DNA of 64,000 nucleotides from Methylococcales bacterium (GCA_028715725.1 JAQURG010000001.1:62001-126000), one strand, 5' to 3'. Numbered from the stretch's first letter, positions 36,430-47,809 are shown. Numbers and translations are program-made. The notes: a model not told the origin generated them from the letters alone.

Positions 36430-37311
36430 ATGACACAACAGCTTAATATGCTTTTAAATATGCCTTATTTTTTTTCTGCTCTAGCCGGTGTTATCGGGTT
36501 ACTGGTCGGCAGTTTCCTTAATGTCGTGATCCACAGGCTGCCCATAATGATGCAGCGAAACTGGCGCAGGGAATGTACCGAATATCTGCAACTCGAATCC
36601 GCTGATACGCAAACCCGGGAAGAACCTTTTAACCTTGTTTTTCCGCTATCACAATGTCCGGCTTGCCATATACCAATCAAGCCCTACCAAAATATCCCGG
36701 TCATCAGTTATCTTTTTTTAAAAGGCCGGTGCGCTTCATGCGACAAACCCATCTCCTTGCGTTACCCCGTCATAGAAATATTTACTGCAATTACTACAGC
36801 CATAGTAGCATGGCATTTTGGCTATACGCCGCAAGCCGTTTTTGCGATGGTGCTAACCTGGTCATTGATTGCTTTGAGCGTTATCGATATTGACCACATG
36901 TTATTACCCGACTCCATCACTCTTCCCGTACTCTGGCTTGGGATAGGTTTGAGCCTGTTTAACTTTTTTACTGATACGAACTCCAGCATTATCGGTGCTA
37001 TCGCGGGCTATTTAACTCTTTGGCTGATCTATCATCTGTTTAAACTGGCAACCGGCAAGGAAGGCATGGGCTATGGTGACTTTAAGCTGCTGGCTTTATT
37101 CGGCGCATGGCTGGGCTGGCAATATCTGCCTGTTATCATTTTATTATCATCACTGGTCGGTGCAGTCATTGGACTCACCTTGATTATTGTTGTTAAACGT
37201 GATCATACTGTCCCCATCCCGTTTGGCCCCTATTTAGCGATGGCAGGATGGATAACCTTGTTGTGGGGCCATGATATCAATCGGTTTTATTTGACAACAG
37301 TTGGCTTATAA
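36430..37311 (+). CDS. pilD: Prepilin leader peptidase / N-methyltransferase PilD
   Basis: Aspartic peptidase of the inner membrane that cleaves and N-methylates type IV prepilins and pseudopilins. Cytoplasmic four-Cys loop (CPACHIPIKPYQNIPVISYL then CASCDKPISLRYP) near residue 77, catalytic Asp in SVIDIDHMLLPDSITLP near residue 150 and in GMGYGDFKLLALFG near residue 215, and about eight transmembrane helices. 293 aa. The ATG at 36430 is used; 36448 is a possible alternative. No pilin gene (pilA) is in the window. Confidence 0.96.
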   Translation: MTQQLNMLLNMPYFFSALAGVIGLLVGSFLNVVIHRLPIMMQRNWRRECTEYLQLESADTQTREEPFNLVFPLSQCPACHIPIKPYQNIPVISYLFLKGRCASCDKPISLRYPVIEIFTAITTAIVAWHFGYTPQAVFAMVLTWSLIALSVIDIDHMLLPDSITLPVLWLGIGLSLFNFFTDTNSSIIGAIAGYLTLWLIYHLFKLATGKEGMGYGDFKLLALFGAWLGWQYLPVIILLSSLVGAVIGLTLIIVVKRDHTVPIPFGPYLAMAGWITLLWGHDINRFYLTTVGL

Positions 37312-37344
37312 GACTTGTATGGATAATGCCCATGATAACGAATC

Positions 37345-37947
37345 ATGCTGAAAGTAGGCCTCACCGGCGGTATAGGTTGCGGCAAAACTACTGTTGCCAG
37401 AATCTTTTCTCAATTGGCTATACCCGTCATTGATGCAGATGAAATATCCCATCAGTTAGTCGCGATCGGACAACCTGCGCTCGCTCAAATACAGCAGGAG
37501 TTTGGCGCAGACATGCTCGGCAAGGATGGCTCATTGAATAGAAAGAAGCTTGGAGAGCTCATATTTTCCGATCTCAAACAAAAACAAAAGCTGGAATCCA
37601 TTCTCCATCCGTTGGTTTATCAAGCCATACAGGCAGAGCTCAAGCAACTGACTGCGCCCTATTGCATTATTTGTATCCCGTTATTGTTCGAAACGAATAT
37701 GAGTCATTTCGTTGACCGGGTTCTGGTTGTTGACTGTCCTGTTGAAATACAGATCGAGCGGGTTAAAAATCGCGATAATCTCACTATTGAAAGGATACAA
37801 TCCATTATAGACACTCAGGTATCACGCAGCTTCAGAATAGAAAAAGCCGATGATCTCATCGAAAATAGCAATACAGATGATAAACTTGCGGAACGTATCA
37901 AAAAATTGCACAATTTGTACCTTTCATTAAGCACTTGCCGGGATTAA
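37345..37947 (+). CDS. coaE: Dephospho-CoA kinase
   Basis: Phosphorylates dephospho-CoA at the ribose 3'-OH, last step of CoA synthesis. P-loop GLTGGIGCGKTTVARIF at residues 5-21, DADEISHQLV near residue 33, and the lid region DRVLVVDCPVEIQIERVKNRD near residue 130. 200 aa, normal. One base separates its stop from the zapD start codon. Confidence 0.96.
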   Translation: MLKVGLTGGIGCGKTTVARIFSQLAIPVIDADEISHQLVAIGQPALAQIQQEFGADMLGKDGSLNRKKLGELIFSDLKQKQKLESILHPLVYQAIQAELKQLTAPYCIICIPLLFETNMSHFVDRVLVVDCPVEIQIERVKNRDNLTIERIQSIIDTQVSRSFRIEKADDLIENSNTDDKLAERIKKLHNLYLSLSTCRD

Positions 37948-37948
37948 C

Positions 37949-38722
37949 GTGTCTGTGAACAATACCATTACTTATGAATTTCCACTCAACGAACGAATCC
38001 GTGTTTTCATAAGGATTGAACAGTTATTTCAACAATTCAGCCATTTTTCCGCGGGTGAAACCATTGCCGATAAGCGCGCTGCAATTAGCACTCTGCTTGA
38101 TATCATGCTGATTTTCAGACGCAATGATCTGAAATCAGAGATTCTGAAAGAACTGGATCGTCATGCGGCCATACTCAACAAAATTGCCAGCAGTGATGGT
38201 ATTAACACCCAATTGCTGGACAGCATCCTTGGCCAACTCGAGCAGATCAGCAAAAAGCTCCATTCAATCACAGGAAAAATCGGCATCAACGTCATGGAAA
38301 ACGATTTGTTCCAAAGCATTGCCCAGCGCAGTTCGATCCCAGGCGGCACCTGTTCTTTCGATTTGCCGGAATACCATTACTGGCTGGAGCAGGATGAAGC
38401 CGTTCGTTTTAACGATCTGCAGCACTGGAGAAGTCCTTTTAACGATATAAGCACAGCAATTGACCTTATCCTCAATTTTATACGCAATAGCAGGTCCCAT
38501 ACTCAGGAAGTCGCTGTTGCAGGTTTTTTCCAGATTCCACTGGATAAAAGTCAACCTTTCCAACTTCTCAAGATAAGCGTCGATAAATCAATACCGTGTT
38601 TTGCCGAGATCAGCGGCGGCAAACACCGTTGCACCATCCGATTTATGGAACCGTCTACCGATAAACGCCCGACGCAAAGTACTTCCGACATACCTTTTTC
38701 TTTAACCTGCTGCCTATTCTAA
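37949..38722 (+). CDS. zapD: Cell division protein ZapD
   Basis: FtsZ-binding protein that crosslinks protofilaments in the Z ring. Family features: N-terminal [19 protein letters not shown], then a helical domain ([24 protein letters not shown]), and a beta-rich C-terminal half ending [14 protein letters not shown]. 257 aa, about the usual 250. The start is a GTG one base after the coaE stop. The stop overlaps yacG (TAATG). Confidence 0.93.
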   Translation: MSVNNTITYEFPLNERIRVFIRIEQLFQQFSHFSAGETIADKRAAISTLLDIMLIFRRNDLKSEILKELDRHAAILNKIASSDGINTQLLDSILGQLEQISKKLHSITGKIGINVMENDLFQSIAQRSSIPGGTCSFDLPEYHYWLEQDEAVRFNDLQHWRSPFNDISTAIDLILNFIRNSRSHTQEVAVAGFFQIPLDKSQPFQLLKISVDKSIPCFAEISGGKHRCTIRFMEPSTDKRPTQSTSDIPFSLTCCLF

Positions 38723-38928
38723 TGTCATCATCTGACCAACCGTTTTTTGTAAAATGTCCTGTTTGTAGACACCTTGTTCCGTGGACAGCCGAACAGGAGT
38801 TTAAGCCTTTTTGCTCTGAACGCTGTAGATTAATAGACTTGGGAGAATGGGTTATGGAAGAAAAAAGAATTCCAGGAGAACCTCTGGAGCAGGAAAACGA
38901 TGATGGAGATGACCCTTTCTTCCAATGA
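38722..38928 (+). CDS. yacG: DNA gyrase inhibitor YacG (zinc-binding)
   Basis: A 68-aa zinc-finger protein reported to bind GyrB and inhibit gyrase. [10 protein letters not shown] and [14 protein letters not shown] supply the four Cys ligands, and an acidic tail ([11 protein letters not shown]) closes the protein. It is coupled to zapD through a one-base overlap. A gap of about 100 bp separates it from nagZ. Confidence 0.93.
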   Translation: MSSSDQPFFVKCPVCRHLVPWTAEQEFKPFCSERCRLIDLGEWVMEEKRIPGEPLEQENDDGDDPFFQ

Positions 38929-39033
38929 GATAAATATCAAGCGCCAACAGCGGGCAGCCTGACCTCATCGTGTGATCTACCAGGTTAATGCAACCTGACC
39001 CGCTAACATCATCACACCCATACACTTTAAACA

Positions 39034-40050
39034 ATGAGCAATCACTATCCCTTAGGTCCAGTCATGCTGGACGTTGAAGGTTTAACCCTGACGCAACATG
39101 AATATGAGAAGATAAACCATCCCAATAGCGGAGCAGTTATTCTTTTCTCACGCAATTATCACGATCCCGAACAAGTAACCGAGCTGATTAACAGTATCCG
39201 TGCTGCGCGCAAAGGCGACATTCTGATTGCAGTGGACCAGGAAGGCGGCCGAGTGCAGCGCTTCCAAAGCGGCTTCACCCGCTTGCCGCCTGCAGCCAGT
39301 TATGCTCAAGTCCCGGAACTTGCCGAATCTGCAGGTTGGCTGATGGCGGCAGAATTATTAGCCGTCGGCGTTGATTTCAGTTTTGCGCCAGTGCTGGATA
39401 TTGATTGCGGTGTCAGTGAGATAATCGGCAATCGCTCATTTTCAACCGATCCTGAACTGGCAACACGTCTGGCAAGTTTATTTAGAAAAGGCATGAAGTC
39501 AGCGGGTATGGCAGCAACCGGCAAGCACTTTCCGGGGCACGGCGCGGTTGCGCTGGATTCACATCTGGCTTTGCCCGAAGACGAGCGAGACCTTGACAGT
39601 ATTTGGGAAAAAGACCTGTTACCCTTTAAGCAATTGATAAATGAAGGTCTGGAAGGCATTATGCCGGCGCATGTTGTTTATCCGAACATCGATCCCAATC
39701 CAGCCGGTTTCTCATCGTTCTGGATACAGCATATATTGCGCCGGAAGTTAAACTTTAACGGCACTGTATTCAGTGATGACCTGAGCATGGCAGGCGCAGC
39801 AACGGCGGGCGACTTTCCTGCACGCGCCAGACTGGCGCAACAAGCCGGATGCGATATGTTATTAGTCTGCAATAATCCGGTTGCGGCCGAACAAGTTCTT
39901 GATGCGCTGCCCATTACGCAAAATCCTGCCAGAGAACAACGGCTTAAAAACATGCAAGGCAGGCCGGATAAATCACTGTCGTCTATGAGCTCCGAAAAAC
40001 GACATCAAATTTCCAGTCTTATCAACTCATTAACCCAAAACCATGCTTAA
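39034..40050 (+). CDS. nagZ: Beta-N-acetylhexosaminidase NagZ
   Basis: Cytoplasmic family 3 glycosidase that removes GlcNAc from anhydromuropeptides in peptidoglycan recycling. Hallmark KHFPGHGAVALDSHLALP near residue 165 (His of the catalytic dyad) and nucleophile Asp in VFSDDLSMAGA near residue 245. 338 aa. Followed with an 8-bp overlap by a purine phosphoribosyltransferase and then a thioinosine phosphorylase, a neighbourhood also seen in Pseudomonas. Confidence 0.95.
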   Translation: MSNHYPLGPVMLDVEGLTLTQHEYEKINHPNSGAVILFSRNYHDPEQVTELINSIRAARKGDILIAVDQEGGRVQRFQSGFTRLPPAASYAQVPELAESAGWLMAAELLAVGVDFSFAPVLDIDCGVSEIIGNRSFSTDPELATRLASLFRKGMKSAGMAATGKHFPGHGAVALDSHLALPEDERDLDSIWEKDLLPFKQLINEGLEGIMPAHVVYPNIDPNPAGFSSFWIQHILRRKLNFNGTVFSDDLSMAGAATAGDFPARARLAQQAGCDMLLVCNNPVAAEQVLDALPITQNPAREQRLKNMQGRPDKSLSSMSSEKRHQISSLINSLTQNHA

Positions 40051-40603
40051 AGAAATCAAGCACATCCAGGCCACAGCCGATTTGCTGTACAGCGAACGGG
40101 AAGTAGAAACCGCCCTGGACAAAATGGCTCAGCAAATCAGCGCTTTATTAGCCGATTGTAACCCGGTATTACTCTGCGTCATGAATGGCGGAATAGTCAT
40201 CGCGGGCAAATTGATAACCCGCTTAAGCTTCCCGCTGACCATCGACGCCATCAATGCCAGCCGCTATCAAAACAAGACCTCGGGCAGCAGCATCGAGTGG
40301 GTACTCAAGCCCGGAACGCCTCTCAAAGACAGAACCGTGCTTATCATTGATGACATACTGGACGAAGGCATAACCCTGGCTGCAATTATTGAATATTGTC
40401 TGGATCAGGGCGCAACATCGGTTTACAGCGCCGTGCTGGTCAATAAAATTCTCGACCATGAAAAGCCTGTAACCGCTGATTTTATTGGATTGGAAACGGA
40501 AAACCGTTATCTGTTTGGCTATGGCATGGATTACAAGGGTTATTTACGCAACGCAGCCGGCATTTATGCCTGTAAAGAATATGAAAAGGAAACGACATTA
40601 TGA
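40043..40603 (+). CDS. hpt: Hypoxanthine-guanine phosphoribosyltransferase
   Basis: Converts hypoxanthine/guanine and PRPP to IMP/GMP in purine salvage. PRPP loop VLIIDDILDEGITLAAII near residue 100, LLCVMNGGIVIAGKL near residue 43, and the C-terminal GYGMDYKGYLRNAAGIYA with the base-stacking aromatic. 186 aa. It overlaps nagZ by 8 nt and the next gene by 4 nt. The pairing with the following phosphorylase makes sense: hypoxanthine released from methylthioinosine can be recaptured here. Confidence 0.9.
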   Translation: MLKEIKHIQATADLLYSEREVETALDKMAQQISALLADCNPVLLCVMNGGIVIAGKLITRLSFPLTIDAINASRYQNKTSGSSIEWVLKPGTPLKDRTVLIIDDILDEGITLAAIIEYCLDQGATSVYSAVLVNKILDHEKPVTADFIGLETENRYLFGYGMDYKGYLRNAAGIYACKEYEKETTL

Positions 40604-41340
40604 CCAAGCTGGCAATCATCGGCGGCACCGGCCTTGCCCAACTCAGTGATTTAACCATCATCAAACACGACAGATTAACCACGCCTTATGGTTCGCCTTC
40701 AGCTGACTTCATTACCGGCGAACTTAGCCAAAAGGAAGTTATATTTCTGGCAAGGCACGGTAATCCACATATTCTGGCCCCGCACAGAATAAATTATCGC
40801 GCCAACATTTGGGGGCTTAAACACCTGGGTGTTGAACAGATAATCGCCGTTGCCGCTGTAGGCGGAATTACTGCAGAAATGGTTCCCGCACATATCGCTA
40901 TCCCGGATCACATCATCGATTATACCCATAACCGCAAACATACTTTTTTTGAAGATGAAAACTATCCGGTTACGCATATAGACTTTACTCATCCTTACAG
41001 TCCGAGACTGCGCTCGGCTTTAATTGCCGCAGCGGCCAAAGCCAATATAAAAATAAGCCCGACAGCAACCTATGGCTGCACCCAGGGCCCGCGCCTGGAA
41101 ACGGCCGCCGAAATCAAACGGATGGAAAGAGACGGCTGTGATTTAGTGGGAATGACCGCTATGCCCGAAGCCGCGCTGGCTAAAGAACTCGGTATGGATT
41201 ATGCCGCCATTTCTGTCATTGCCAATTGGGCGGCCGGCAAAACAGCGGGTGAAATCACGATAGCAGAGATTGAGCAGAATCTTCATGTAGGCATGGCAAA
41301 TACAGCTGAATTGCTTAAGGCTTTTATATTATTGATATAA
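40600..41340 (+). CDS. S-methyl-5'-thioinosine phosphorylase (MTAP/PNP family)
   Basis: Family 2 nucleoside phosphorylase with phosphate-binding GGTGLAQL at the N-terminus, ARHGNPHILAPHRINYRANI near residue 50, CTQGPRLETAAEI near residue 160 and DLVGMTAMPEAALAKELG near residue 180. In Pseudomonas the orthologue in the same nagZ neighbourhood degrades methylthioinosine rather than methylthioadenosine, so I name it accordingly; a methylthioadenosine phosphorylase is the alternative. 246 aa. It is the last gene of this set; TTTACTG / CAGTAAA (about 41374-41401) forms a weak hairpin after the stop. Confidence 0.85.
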   Translation: MTKLAIIGGTGLAQLSDLTIIKHDRLTTPYGSPSADFITGELSQKEVIFLARHGNPHILAPHRINYRANIWGLKHLGVEQIIAVAAVGGITAEMVPAHIAIPDHIIDYTHNRKHTFFEDENYPVTHIDFTHPYSPRLRSALIAAAAKANIKISPTATYGCTQGPRLETAAEIKRMERDGCDLVGMTAMPEAALAKELGMDYAAISVIANWAAGKTAGEITIAEIEQNLHVGMANTAELLKAFILLI

Positions 41341-41587
41341 AAATGCCGCGTTACTAAAGACTGAATAACAATTTACTGATTAGCGTAAATTCCAGTAAAA
41401 ATACAAGCGCTGCTTCAGGAAAGACTTTGGGCCTAAATGCTTGCGGCTAAAACCTTAACAGCCATTATTCCTTCTGAAACCAAGGTTATTGTTGCCGATA
41501 GAAAAAATGACAAATTCAGTAAAATTTAACTTATAAGGTTATGTAGCGGCTTGACAGTATTCAGGCCGGGTAAGGCTTTAGAAAGAT

Positions 41588-42250
41588 TTATTCTTTTCCT
41601 GATAAAAAAGGTACAAAAGTGACGGACTCCAGTTGTTCAATATGATAACCGTTTTCGTTTCGAATGACTCTATGCAGGGATTGATTGCCGCTCTTGCCTA
41701 TCGGAATAACCATAACGCCGCCAATGGCCAGCTGCTGTAGCAATACTGGCGGAATTTCAGCAGGAGCAGCCGATGCCAGAATACTATCGAATGGGGCATA
41801 ATCAGGCCAGCCTAAACCACCGTCACTATATAAAAAGCTGATATTCTTGAGTTTTAAATCCCATAAATGACTTTTTGCTTTCTTCTGCAACGGCAATATT
41901 CTTTCAACCGAATACACATGATCAGCCAATTGCGCCAGAATCGCGGTCTGATATCCGCAGCCCGTGCCTATCTCCAGCACTTTACCTAAATGGCCAGCCG
42001 CTCCCAACAACAATTCGGTCATTTTTGCAACGATATAAGGTTGGGAAATTGTCTGGTTAAACCCAATCGGCAGCGACGTATCTTCATAAGCCCTGCTGGC
42101 TAAGGCTTCATCCATAAAAATATGCCTCGGCGTATCACGCATAATCTCCAAAATTTTATTATTGTAAACGCCTTGCTCCGACAACCGTTTAATCATACGC
42201 TCGCGCGTACGCAGTGAAGTCATCCCTATGCCCTGCAGGCTCGAGTTCAT
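41588..42250 (-). CDS. pcm: Protein-L-isoaspartate O-methyltransferase
   Basis: Repairs isoaspartyl residues in damaged proteins using SAM. Motif [20 protein letters not shown] near residue 80, N-terminal [23 protein letters not shown] near residue 40 and [20 protein letters not shown] near residue 155. 220 aa. The ATG overlaps the surE stop by 4 nt, the conserved surE-pcm arrangement of gammaproteobacteria. Confidence 0.96.
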   Translation of the reverse strand: MNSSLQGIGMTSLRTRERMIKRLSEQGVYNNKILEIMRDTPRHIFMDEALASRAYEDTSLPIGFNQTISQPYIVAKMTELLLGAAGHLGKVLEIGTGCGYQTAILAQLADHVYSVERILPLQKKAKSHLWDLKLKNISFLYSDGGLGWPDYAPFDSILASAAPAEIPPVLLQQLAIGGVMVIPIGKSGNQSLHRVIRNENGYHIEQLESVTFVPFLSGKE

Positions 42251-43002
42251 AAATCAATCTCCTCAGGCAACCATGCCTTTAACGCATTAATGCGCTCATA
42301 CCATGTTAAATCTATTTGTAACGGCGTAACCGACACATAACCGGCATTGATAGCATAAAAATCAGTGCCGGGACCTGCATCCTGTTCTGCGCCTGGAGGA
42401 CCTACCCAATAGATGGATCGTCCGCGCGGGTCTGCACTCTTGACTACCGGCTCCGATTTGTGCCGCTGCCCCAGACGAGTAGCCTGATAGCCTTTTAAGT
42501 ATTTGATAGCAACGTCCGGCACATTGACATTAAGAATGGTATCTTGCGGCAAAGGATGCCTGATCAGTTGCTTTAATAAGGTAACTGCAACCTGTGCAGC
42601 GGTTTCAAAATGATCAGGATTGCTGCCTACCAAAGAAATAGCCACAGCAGGAAGGCCTAGAAACCGGCCTTCGGTAGCCGCGGCAACAGTACCGGAATAA
42701 AGCACATCATCACCCAGATTAGCTCCATGATTAATACCGGCGAAAACCATATCAGGCTCATTGTCCAGAAAACCCGTGATTGCCAAATGCACGCAATCGG
42801 TAGGCGTGCCGTCTACCTTAATAAAGCCGTTATCGGCCGTATAAGCGCGCAAAGGCATTTCCAGCGTTAAGGAGTTGCTTGCAGCGCTGCGGTTTCTATC
42901 AGGTGCAACTACCGAGATTTCGGCATGTTTACGCAAGGCATTGGCTAATGCTGTAAGGCCTTCAGCCAGGTACCCGTCATCATTACTCAACAATATGTGC
43001 AT
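42247..43002 (-). CDS. surE: 5'/3'-nucleotidase SurE
   Basis: Metal-dependent nucleoside monophosphatase active on damaged or overflow nucleotides. Metal site in [13 protein letters not shown] (Asp-Asp at residues 8-9), [17 protein letters not shown] near residue 35, [26 protein letters not shown] near residue 90. The usual DDGYxAxG motif has Leu where many homologues have Asn/Asp, a minor variant. 251 aa. First gene of surE-pcm, divergent from the Smr-domain gene. Confidence 0.96.
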   Translation of the reverse strand: MHILLSNDDGYLAEGLTALANALRKHAEISVVAPDRNRSAASNSLTLEMPLRAYTADNGFIKVDGTPTDCVHLAITGFLDNEPDMVFAGINHGANLGDDVLYSGTVAAATEGRFLGLPAVAISLVGSNPDHFETAAQVAVTLLKQLIRHPLPQDTILNVNVPDVAIKYLKGYQATRLGQRHKSEPVVKSADPRGRSIYWVGPPGAEQDAGPGTDFYAINAGYVSVTPLQIDLTWYERINALKAWLPEEIDL

Positions 43003-43077
43003 TAATCATTCGCCCTGGAGCAAATTAAGCTATAAAATTACTCATCTTAGCAACAATACACGACAAAATCAGCTTTC

Positions 43078-43650
43078 GTGGCAAAAAAAACACTCACACC
43101 AGAGGACAGTGACCTCTTTCGGCATACTATCGGCAAAGTCCGCTCTATCATAAGCGATAAGGTCTTGTTAAGACCGGATAATAAACCCAAACCCTACCCT
43201 GCGAATATAAATTCCGGACCCCAGACGCTGGCATGGGAACCCCGTGCTGCGACCGAAGAAATTGAAAAGGTCGGACTTGAAGACAGCCTGAGCTTTATCG
43301 AACCGGGCTTGCAAACCAATGTATTAAAAAAGCTGCGCCGAGGTTATTTTGGCATTGATGCAGAAATTGATCTGCATGGCCTGAACAGTCATGAAGCTAA
43401 ACGGCAATTGCTCCACTTCTTGCATAGCTGTATCGAAGAAGGCTGCCGTTGTGTGCATATCGTTCATGGCAAAGGCTATCGTTCAGCTGATAATCATCCC
43501 GTTCTTAAGAACAATCTTAACTTATGGCTGCGGCAATATAAAGGCGTTCAGGCTTTTTGTTCCTCGTCACCCAAAAACGGCGGCACCGGTGCTGTCTTTG
43601 TATTGCTACAATTAGCGGAAAAATATAACCCTTCTAATGGCAAGTTGTAG
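43078..43650 (+). CDS. Smr-domain endonuclease-like protein (SmrA/SmrB type)
   Basis: 190 aa. The C-terminal Smr domain carries EIDLHGLNSHEAKRQLLHFL near residue 100 and HIVHGKGYRS near residue 132, motifs of MutS2-type nucleases; in E. coli SmrB cleaves mRNA at collided ribosomes. The charged N-terminal half precedes it. Start is a GTG (VAKKTLTPEDSDLF). Convergent with rhlE, 21 bp between stop codons. Confidence 0.9.
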   Translation: MAKKTLTPEDSDLFRHTIGKVRSIISDKVLLRPDNKPKPYPANINSGPQTLAWEPRAATEEIEKVGLEDSLSFIEPGLQTNVLKKLRRGYFGIDAEIDLHGLNSHEAKRQLLHFLHSCIEEGCRCVHIVHGKGYRSADNHPVLKNNLNLWLRQYKGVQAFCSSSPKNGGTGAVFVLLQLAEKYNPSNGKL

Positions 43651-43671
43651 GCCCTAGAAATTATTCCATTA

Positions 43672-44934
43672 TTAAACAGCACCTCTTGGTCGAGCTTTAT
43701 TCGTTGTTTGATTGCCGGCAGGTTTGCGCGTGTGCCGGGCATTATTTCCGGGCCGTTGCGCGCGTGGAGGCTCAAGAGGTACCGGCGGTGCGACTTCAGA
43801 GGCTTCGAAATCGACAATCTGCTCGCGTTTAATGGGTACGCCGATCAGTTTTTCAATCAACCGCAAAGCACTGACTTCATCATGAGAAATCAGGGACACC
43901 GCTTGCCCTTCTTCGCCTGCCCTGCCGGTACGGCCAATTCTATGCACATAATCAGCGGGCGAGCGGGGCAGTTCAAAATTAACCACGTGCGGCAGTAACG
44001 CAATATCAATGCCTCGCGCCGCCACATCGGTAGCCACCAGCACCCTGATTTCACCGGCCTTGAAACCTGCCAATGCACCGGTTCTGGCGCCCTGGCTTTT
44101 ATTGCCATGAATAGCGGCGGCTTTAATGTCGACCTTATTAAGCTTTTCAGTAAGCCGATTAGCTCCGTGCTTGGTAGTGGTAAACACTAAGACCTGTTGC
44201 CAATTATTGCTTTTTATCAAATGACAAAGCAATTCGGTTTTGTTGGCCTTGTTGCAGAGAAAAGCTGTTTGCTCAATCATTTCTGCCGCAGTGTTACGGG
44301 GCGCCACCTCGATCTTAACCGGATTAACCAGCAAACCGGTCGTCAGCTTGCGAATATCTTCTGAAAATGTCGCCGAGAACAACAGGTTTTGACGTTTTTT
44401 CGGCAGCAAGGCGATAATCTTGCGAATATCGCGAATAAAGCCCATATCCAGCATACGGTCGGCTTCATCCAGAACCAGCGTTTCCACTTTATCCAGTTTG
44501 ACCGCGTTCTGGTTGGCCAGGTCGAGCAACCGGCCTGGAGTCGCAACCAGAACATCCACACCGCCCCTCAACCGCATCATCTGGGGGTTGATTTTTACTC
44601 CGCCAAAGACGACTTCAGTTTTTAAGCGAGGATGCAAGTGTGCTCCGTACTTGCCTACTGATTCGCCGACCTGCGCGGCAAGCTCGCGGGTTGGGGTTAA
44701 TATTAATACCCTGACCGGACGATTGCTGCTATATGACTTTAATGATAATCGATGCAGAATGGGTAAAGCAAAACCGGCGGTTTTTCCGGTACCGGTCTGG
44801 GCGGCTGCCAGAAGATCGTGCCCCTTCAAAACTGCGGGAATGGCCTGTAACTGAATAGGGGATGGCGCAGAATAGCCGGCTTCAGCAATAGCGCGCAAGA
44901 GTGGATCAGATAATCCGAGTTTGGAAAATGGCAT
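43672..44934 (-). CDS. rhlE: ATP-dependent RNA helicase RhlE (DEAD-box)
   Basis: RNA helicase involved in ribosome assembly or RNA turnover. All core motifs are present: Q motif [12 protein letters not shown], Walker [19 protein letters not shown] near residue 45, [24 protein letters not shown] near residue 155, [11 protein letters not shown], and [13 protein letters not shown] near residue 335. A basic tail ([20 protein letters not shown]) probably binds RNA. 420 aa. Closest to RhlE by its N-terminus ([16 protein letters not shown]). Confidence 0.93.
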   Translation of the reverse strand: MPFSKLGLSDPLLRAIAEAGYSAPSPIQLQAIPAVLKGHDLLAAAQTGTGKTAGFALPILHRLSLKSYSSNRPVRVLILTPTRELAAQVGESVGKYGAHLHPRLKTEVVFGGVKINPQMMRLRGGVDVLVATPGRLLDLANQNAVKLDKVETLVLDEADRMLDMGFIRDIRKIIALLPKKRQNLLFSATFSEDIRKLTTGLLVNPVKIEVAPRNTAAEMIEQTAFLCNKANKTELLCHLIKSNNWQQVLVFTTTKHGANRLTEKLNKVDIKAAAIHGNKSQGARTGALAGFKAGEIRVLVATDVAARGIDIALLPHVVNFELPRSPADYVHRIGRTGRAGEEGQAVSLISHDEVSALRLIEKLIGVPIKREQIVDFEASEVAPPVPLEPPRAQRPGNNARHTRKPAGNQTTNKARPRGAV

Positions 44935-45080
44935 ATTAATTGGATCTCAGTTGAAAGGCTGCTATTGGTTTATGTTTTTGGTTTATGTTTTGCAGCATCA
45001 TGTAAAGGATGAATAAAACCGATGAGTTCAGTGAACGAAAAACCATAAATCAGGCTTATTCCACCTGAAGCATCGTTTGC

Positions 45081-47312
45081 CTATCCGCATTCCAAACCAT
45101 CAACGCGCTGAAAACCTCTGGGCAAGCCTAAACCTCTATTGGCCCGACTGCCGGAATAATGTTCAATATCTGCCGGCTTCAAGTTTAAAAATCGCTTTCC
45201 TGACAGGATTTTTAACGGGCTTCGTTCGGGTATTGATACCACTGCAACCACAGTGTCCTTGCCGGCAGTCAGGTCGGCCGTCGGAATCTGTATCAGCTTG
45301 TTGCCTTTGCCGCGCGCCAATGCAGGCAAATCAGCCACCGGAAAGATCAATAAACGGCCCTGCAAAGTAACGACGGCAAGCAAATCGGATTCATTATTTA
45401 TAGGCGCAGGCTTTAAGACCTTTGCGCCTTCATGCAATATAATCAATAACTTACCGGCCTTATTCTTGCTCAACAATTCCTTTAGCTGCACCCTGAAGCC
45501 ATATCCAAAGTGACTGGCCAACACATACCAGTCATCGGGATTACCCCCAAGCAAATAAGTAAATAGCGAACCCGCAGGCGGATTGAGCCGCCCTGTCAAC
45601 GGCTCGCCCTGCGTTCTTGCTGAAGGCAAATCATGGGCGGAGGTACTGTAAGCGCGGCCCGTGGAATCCAGTATATAAACGGGCTGCGTCGATCTGCTTT
45701 TGACCGAATCCAGAAATTCGTCTCCCGAACGGTAGCTTAAACTTTCCACATCAATATCGTGACCTTTTGCGGCTCTTATCCAGCCTTTTTGCGACAGAAT
45801 AATGGTTAAAGGCTCATTACTGATTAACGCCGTCGTTTCCAGTGCCTGTGCTGCAACTCTTGCAACAATCGGCGAGCGGCGGTCATCGCCATATTGCTCG
45901 GCATCACGCTCAATTTCTTTTCTGATCAGGCGGTTTAATAAAAGCCGGGAGCCCAGGGTTTTCTGAAGTGCAGCCCGTTCTTTTTCCAGCGCATCCTGCT
46001 CGCCGCGGATCTTCATTTCTTCCAGCTTGGCCAGATGCCTTAATTTTAATTCCAGTATTGCTTCGGCCTGAATATCGGTTAAAACAAAGCGGGCCATTAG
46101 CACCGGCTTGGGATACTCTTCATTACGGATAATCGCGATAACCTCATCAATATTCAGATAAGCGATTAACAAGCCATCGAGAATATGCAGCCGGGCCAGC
46201 ACTTTATCCAGCCGGTGCTGCAAACGCCGCCGTACGGTTTCAGTACGAAATGCCAGCCATTCAACAAGAATTTGTCTGAGCCCTTTAACCTGGGGTCTGC
46301 CATCCATACCTATCATGTTCATATTAACACGATAGCTTTTTTCCAGATCCGTGGTTGCGAATAAATGCGACATCACCGCATCAACATCGATGCGTTTGGA
46401 TTTTGGGATGATTAATAAACGGGTAGGATTTTCATGATCGGACTCATCTCTCAGGTCTTCAATCATGGGCAGTTTTTTGGCCAGCATTTGTGCCGCTATC
46501 TGCTCCATTAATTTAGCCCCGGAAACCTGATGCGGCAAAGCGGTAATGACGATATTGCCGTCTTCCTGCTCATAGATAGCCCGCATCTTTATTGAGCCGC
46601 CGCCGTTGATGTACATTTTTTGTATATCCTCGGCAGCAGTGACAATTTCAGCAGCAGTCGGATAATCCGGGCCTTTTATGTGTCTGAACAGATCTTCCAC
46701 TGTGCCATCCGGCTTATCCAGCAACTGGATACAAGCACCTGCCACTTCGCGAATATTATGCGGCGGCATATCGGTCGCCATGCCCACGGCAATCCCCACC
46801 GTGCCATTAAGCAGAACATTCGGCAGTCTTGCGGGTAATAATACCGGCTCTTTTAAGGTGGCATCAAAGTTATCCGACCATTCGACTGTGCCCTGCCCCA
46901 ATTCGCTTAGCAGTGTATTTGCATAAGCGGTCAGGCGCGATTCGGTATAGCGCATGGCGGCAAATGATTTGGGGTCATCCGGCGATCCCCAGTTACCCTG
47001 TCCGTCAACCAAGGGATAGCGATAAGAAAAACTTTGCGCCATCAACACCATAGCTTCATAACAGGCGGAATCACCGTGGGGATGGTATTTCCCGAGCACG
47101 TCGCCAACCGTTCTGGCCGATTTTTTATACTTGGCCAGGGTTGTTAAACCTAGTTCAGACATGGCGTAGATGATACGCCGCTGCACCGGTTTCAAGCCAT
47201 CGGCAATATGCGGCAGGGCCCGGTCGAGAATGACGTACATGGAATAGTCCAAATAAGCCTTCTCGACAAAATCCTTCAACGCCAGTTGTTCAAAATTTTC
47301 TTGTAATCCCAC
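45081..47312 (-). CDS. parC: DNA topoisomerase IV subunit A
   Basis: Type IIA topoisomerase subunit that decatenates chromosomes with ParE. Tyr nucleophile in [12 protein letters not shown] near residue 120, quinolone-resistance region [20 protein letters not shown] (Ser and Glu both wild-type, suggesting no target resistance), and a C-terminal beta-pinwheel. 743 aa. The start is GTG; it shares a base with the TAG of the thioesterase upstream (TAGTG), so translation is probably coupled. Confidence 0.96.
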   Translation of the reverse strand: MGLQENFEQLALKDFVEKAYLDYSMYVILDRALPHIADGLKPVQRRIIYAMSELGLTTLAKYKKSARTVGDVLGKYHPHGDSACYEAMVLMAQSFSYRYPLVDGQGNWGSPDDPKSFAAMRYTESRLTAYANTLLSELGQGTVEWSDNFDATLKEPVLLPARLPNVLLNGTVGIAVGMATDMPPHNIREVAGACIQLLDKPDGTVEDLFRHIKGPDYPTAAEIVTAAEDIQKMYINGGGSIKMRAIYEQEDGNIVITALPHQVSGAKLMEQIAAQMLAKKLPMIEDLRDESDHENPTRLLIIPKSKRIDVDAVMSHLFATTDLEKSYRVNMNMIGMDGRPQVKGLRQILVEWLAFRTETVRRRLQHRLDKVLARLHILDGLLIAYLNIDEVIAIIRNEEYPKPVLMARFVLTDIQAEAILELKLRHLAKLEEMKIRGEQDALEKERAALQKTLGSRLLLNRLIRKEIERDAEQYGDDRRSPIVARVAAQALETTALISNEPLTIILSQKGWIRAAKGHDIDVESLSYRSGDEFLDSVKSRSTQPVYILDSTGRAYSTSAHDLPSARTQGEPLTGRLNPPAGSLFTYLLGGNPDDWYVLASHFGYGFRVQLKELLSKNKAGKLLIILHEGAKVLKPAPINNESDLLAVVTLQGRLLIFPVADLPALARGKGNKLIQIPTADLTAGKDTVVAVVSIPERSPLKILSGKRFLNLKPADIEHYSGSRANRGLGLPRGFQRVDGLECG

Positions 47313-47809
47313 TAGAGTTCATCTTCTGATAGTTCAACGGATAAAGCGCGATTTTTCTCTAAACTTTCCTGACGAAATTTTTTGCGCACTTCCGCCTCTG
47401 CATAATGTTTTTTTTCGGCTTCGGTTTCGAGTTGTAATCTGGGCACTTCGATTGATTTACCCTGCTCATCGATAGCCACCATCGTAAAATAACAAGAAGT
47501 GGTATGTCTTTTTATATCGGTTCGCAAATCTTCAGCCACGACTTTTACGCCGATTTCCATCGAGGATCGGCCAACATGATTAACATGGGCAAAAAAAGTC
47601 ACCAGTTCGCCGACATGGACTTGCTGTTTAAAAAAAACCTGGTCGAGCGCGGCCGTCACCACATAATTTTTACAATATTTTGCCGCACAGGCATAAGCCA
47701 CCTGATCCAGCAATTTCAATAAAGAGCCGCCGTGCACGTTCCCTGAAAAATTCGCCATATCCGGCGTCATCAATACAGTCATTGTTAAGGATTTTTCTTG
47801 TTTTTTCAT
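47312..47809 (-). CDS. Acyl-CoA thioesterase, hotdog fold (YciA/BACH type)
   Basis: Hydrolyses acyl-CoA esters. Hotdog features: [29 protein letters not shown] near residue 15 and [25 protein letters not shown] near residue 70, with [20 protein letters not shown] after it. 165 aa, with a charged C-terminal extension (about residues 128-165). Substrate range cannot be read from sequence. It is coupled to parC, which is not a functional partner I can explain. Confidence 0.88.
   Translation of the reverse strand: MKKQEKSLTMTVLMTPDMANFSGNVHGGSLLKLLDQVAYACAAKYCKNYVVTAALDQVFFKQQVHVGELVTFFAHVNHVGRSSMEIGVKVVAEDLRTDIKRHTTSCYFTMVAIDEQGKSIEVPRLQLETEAEKKHYAEAEVRKKFRQESLEKNRALSVELSEDEL

Noticed and set aside
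45081-47312. parC as a quinolone-resistance allele
   Set aside because: The Ser and Glu of the resistance region are wild-type ([11 protein letters not shown]).
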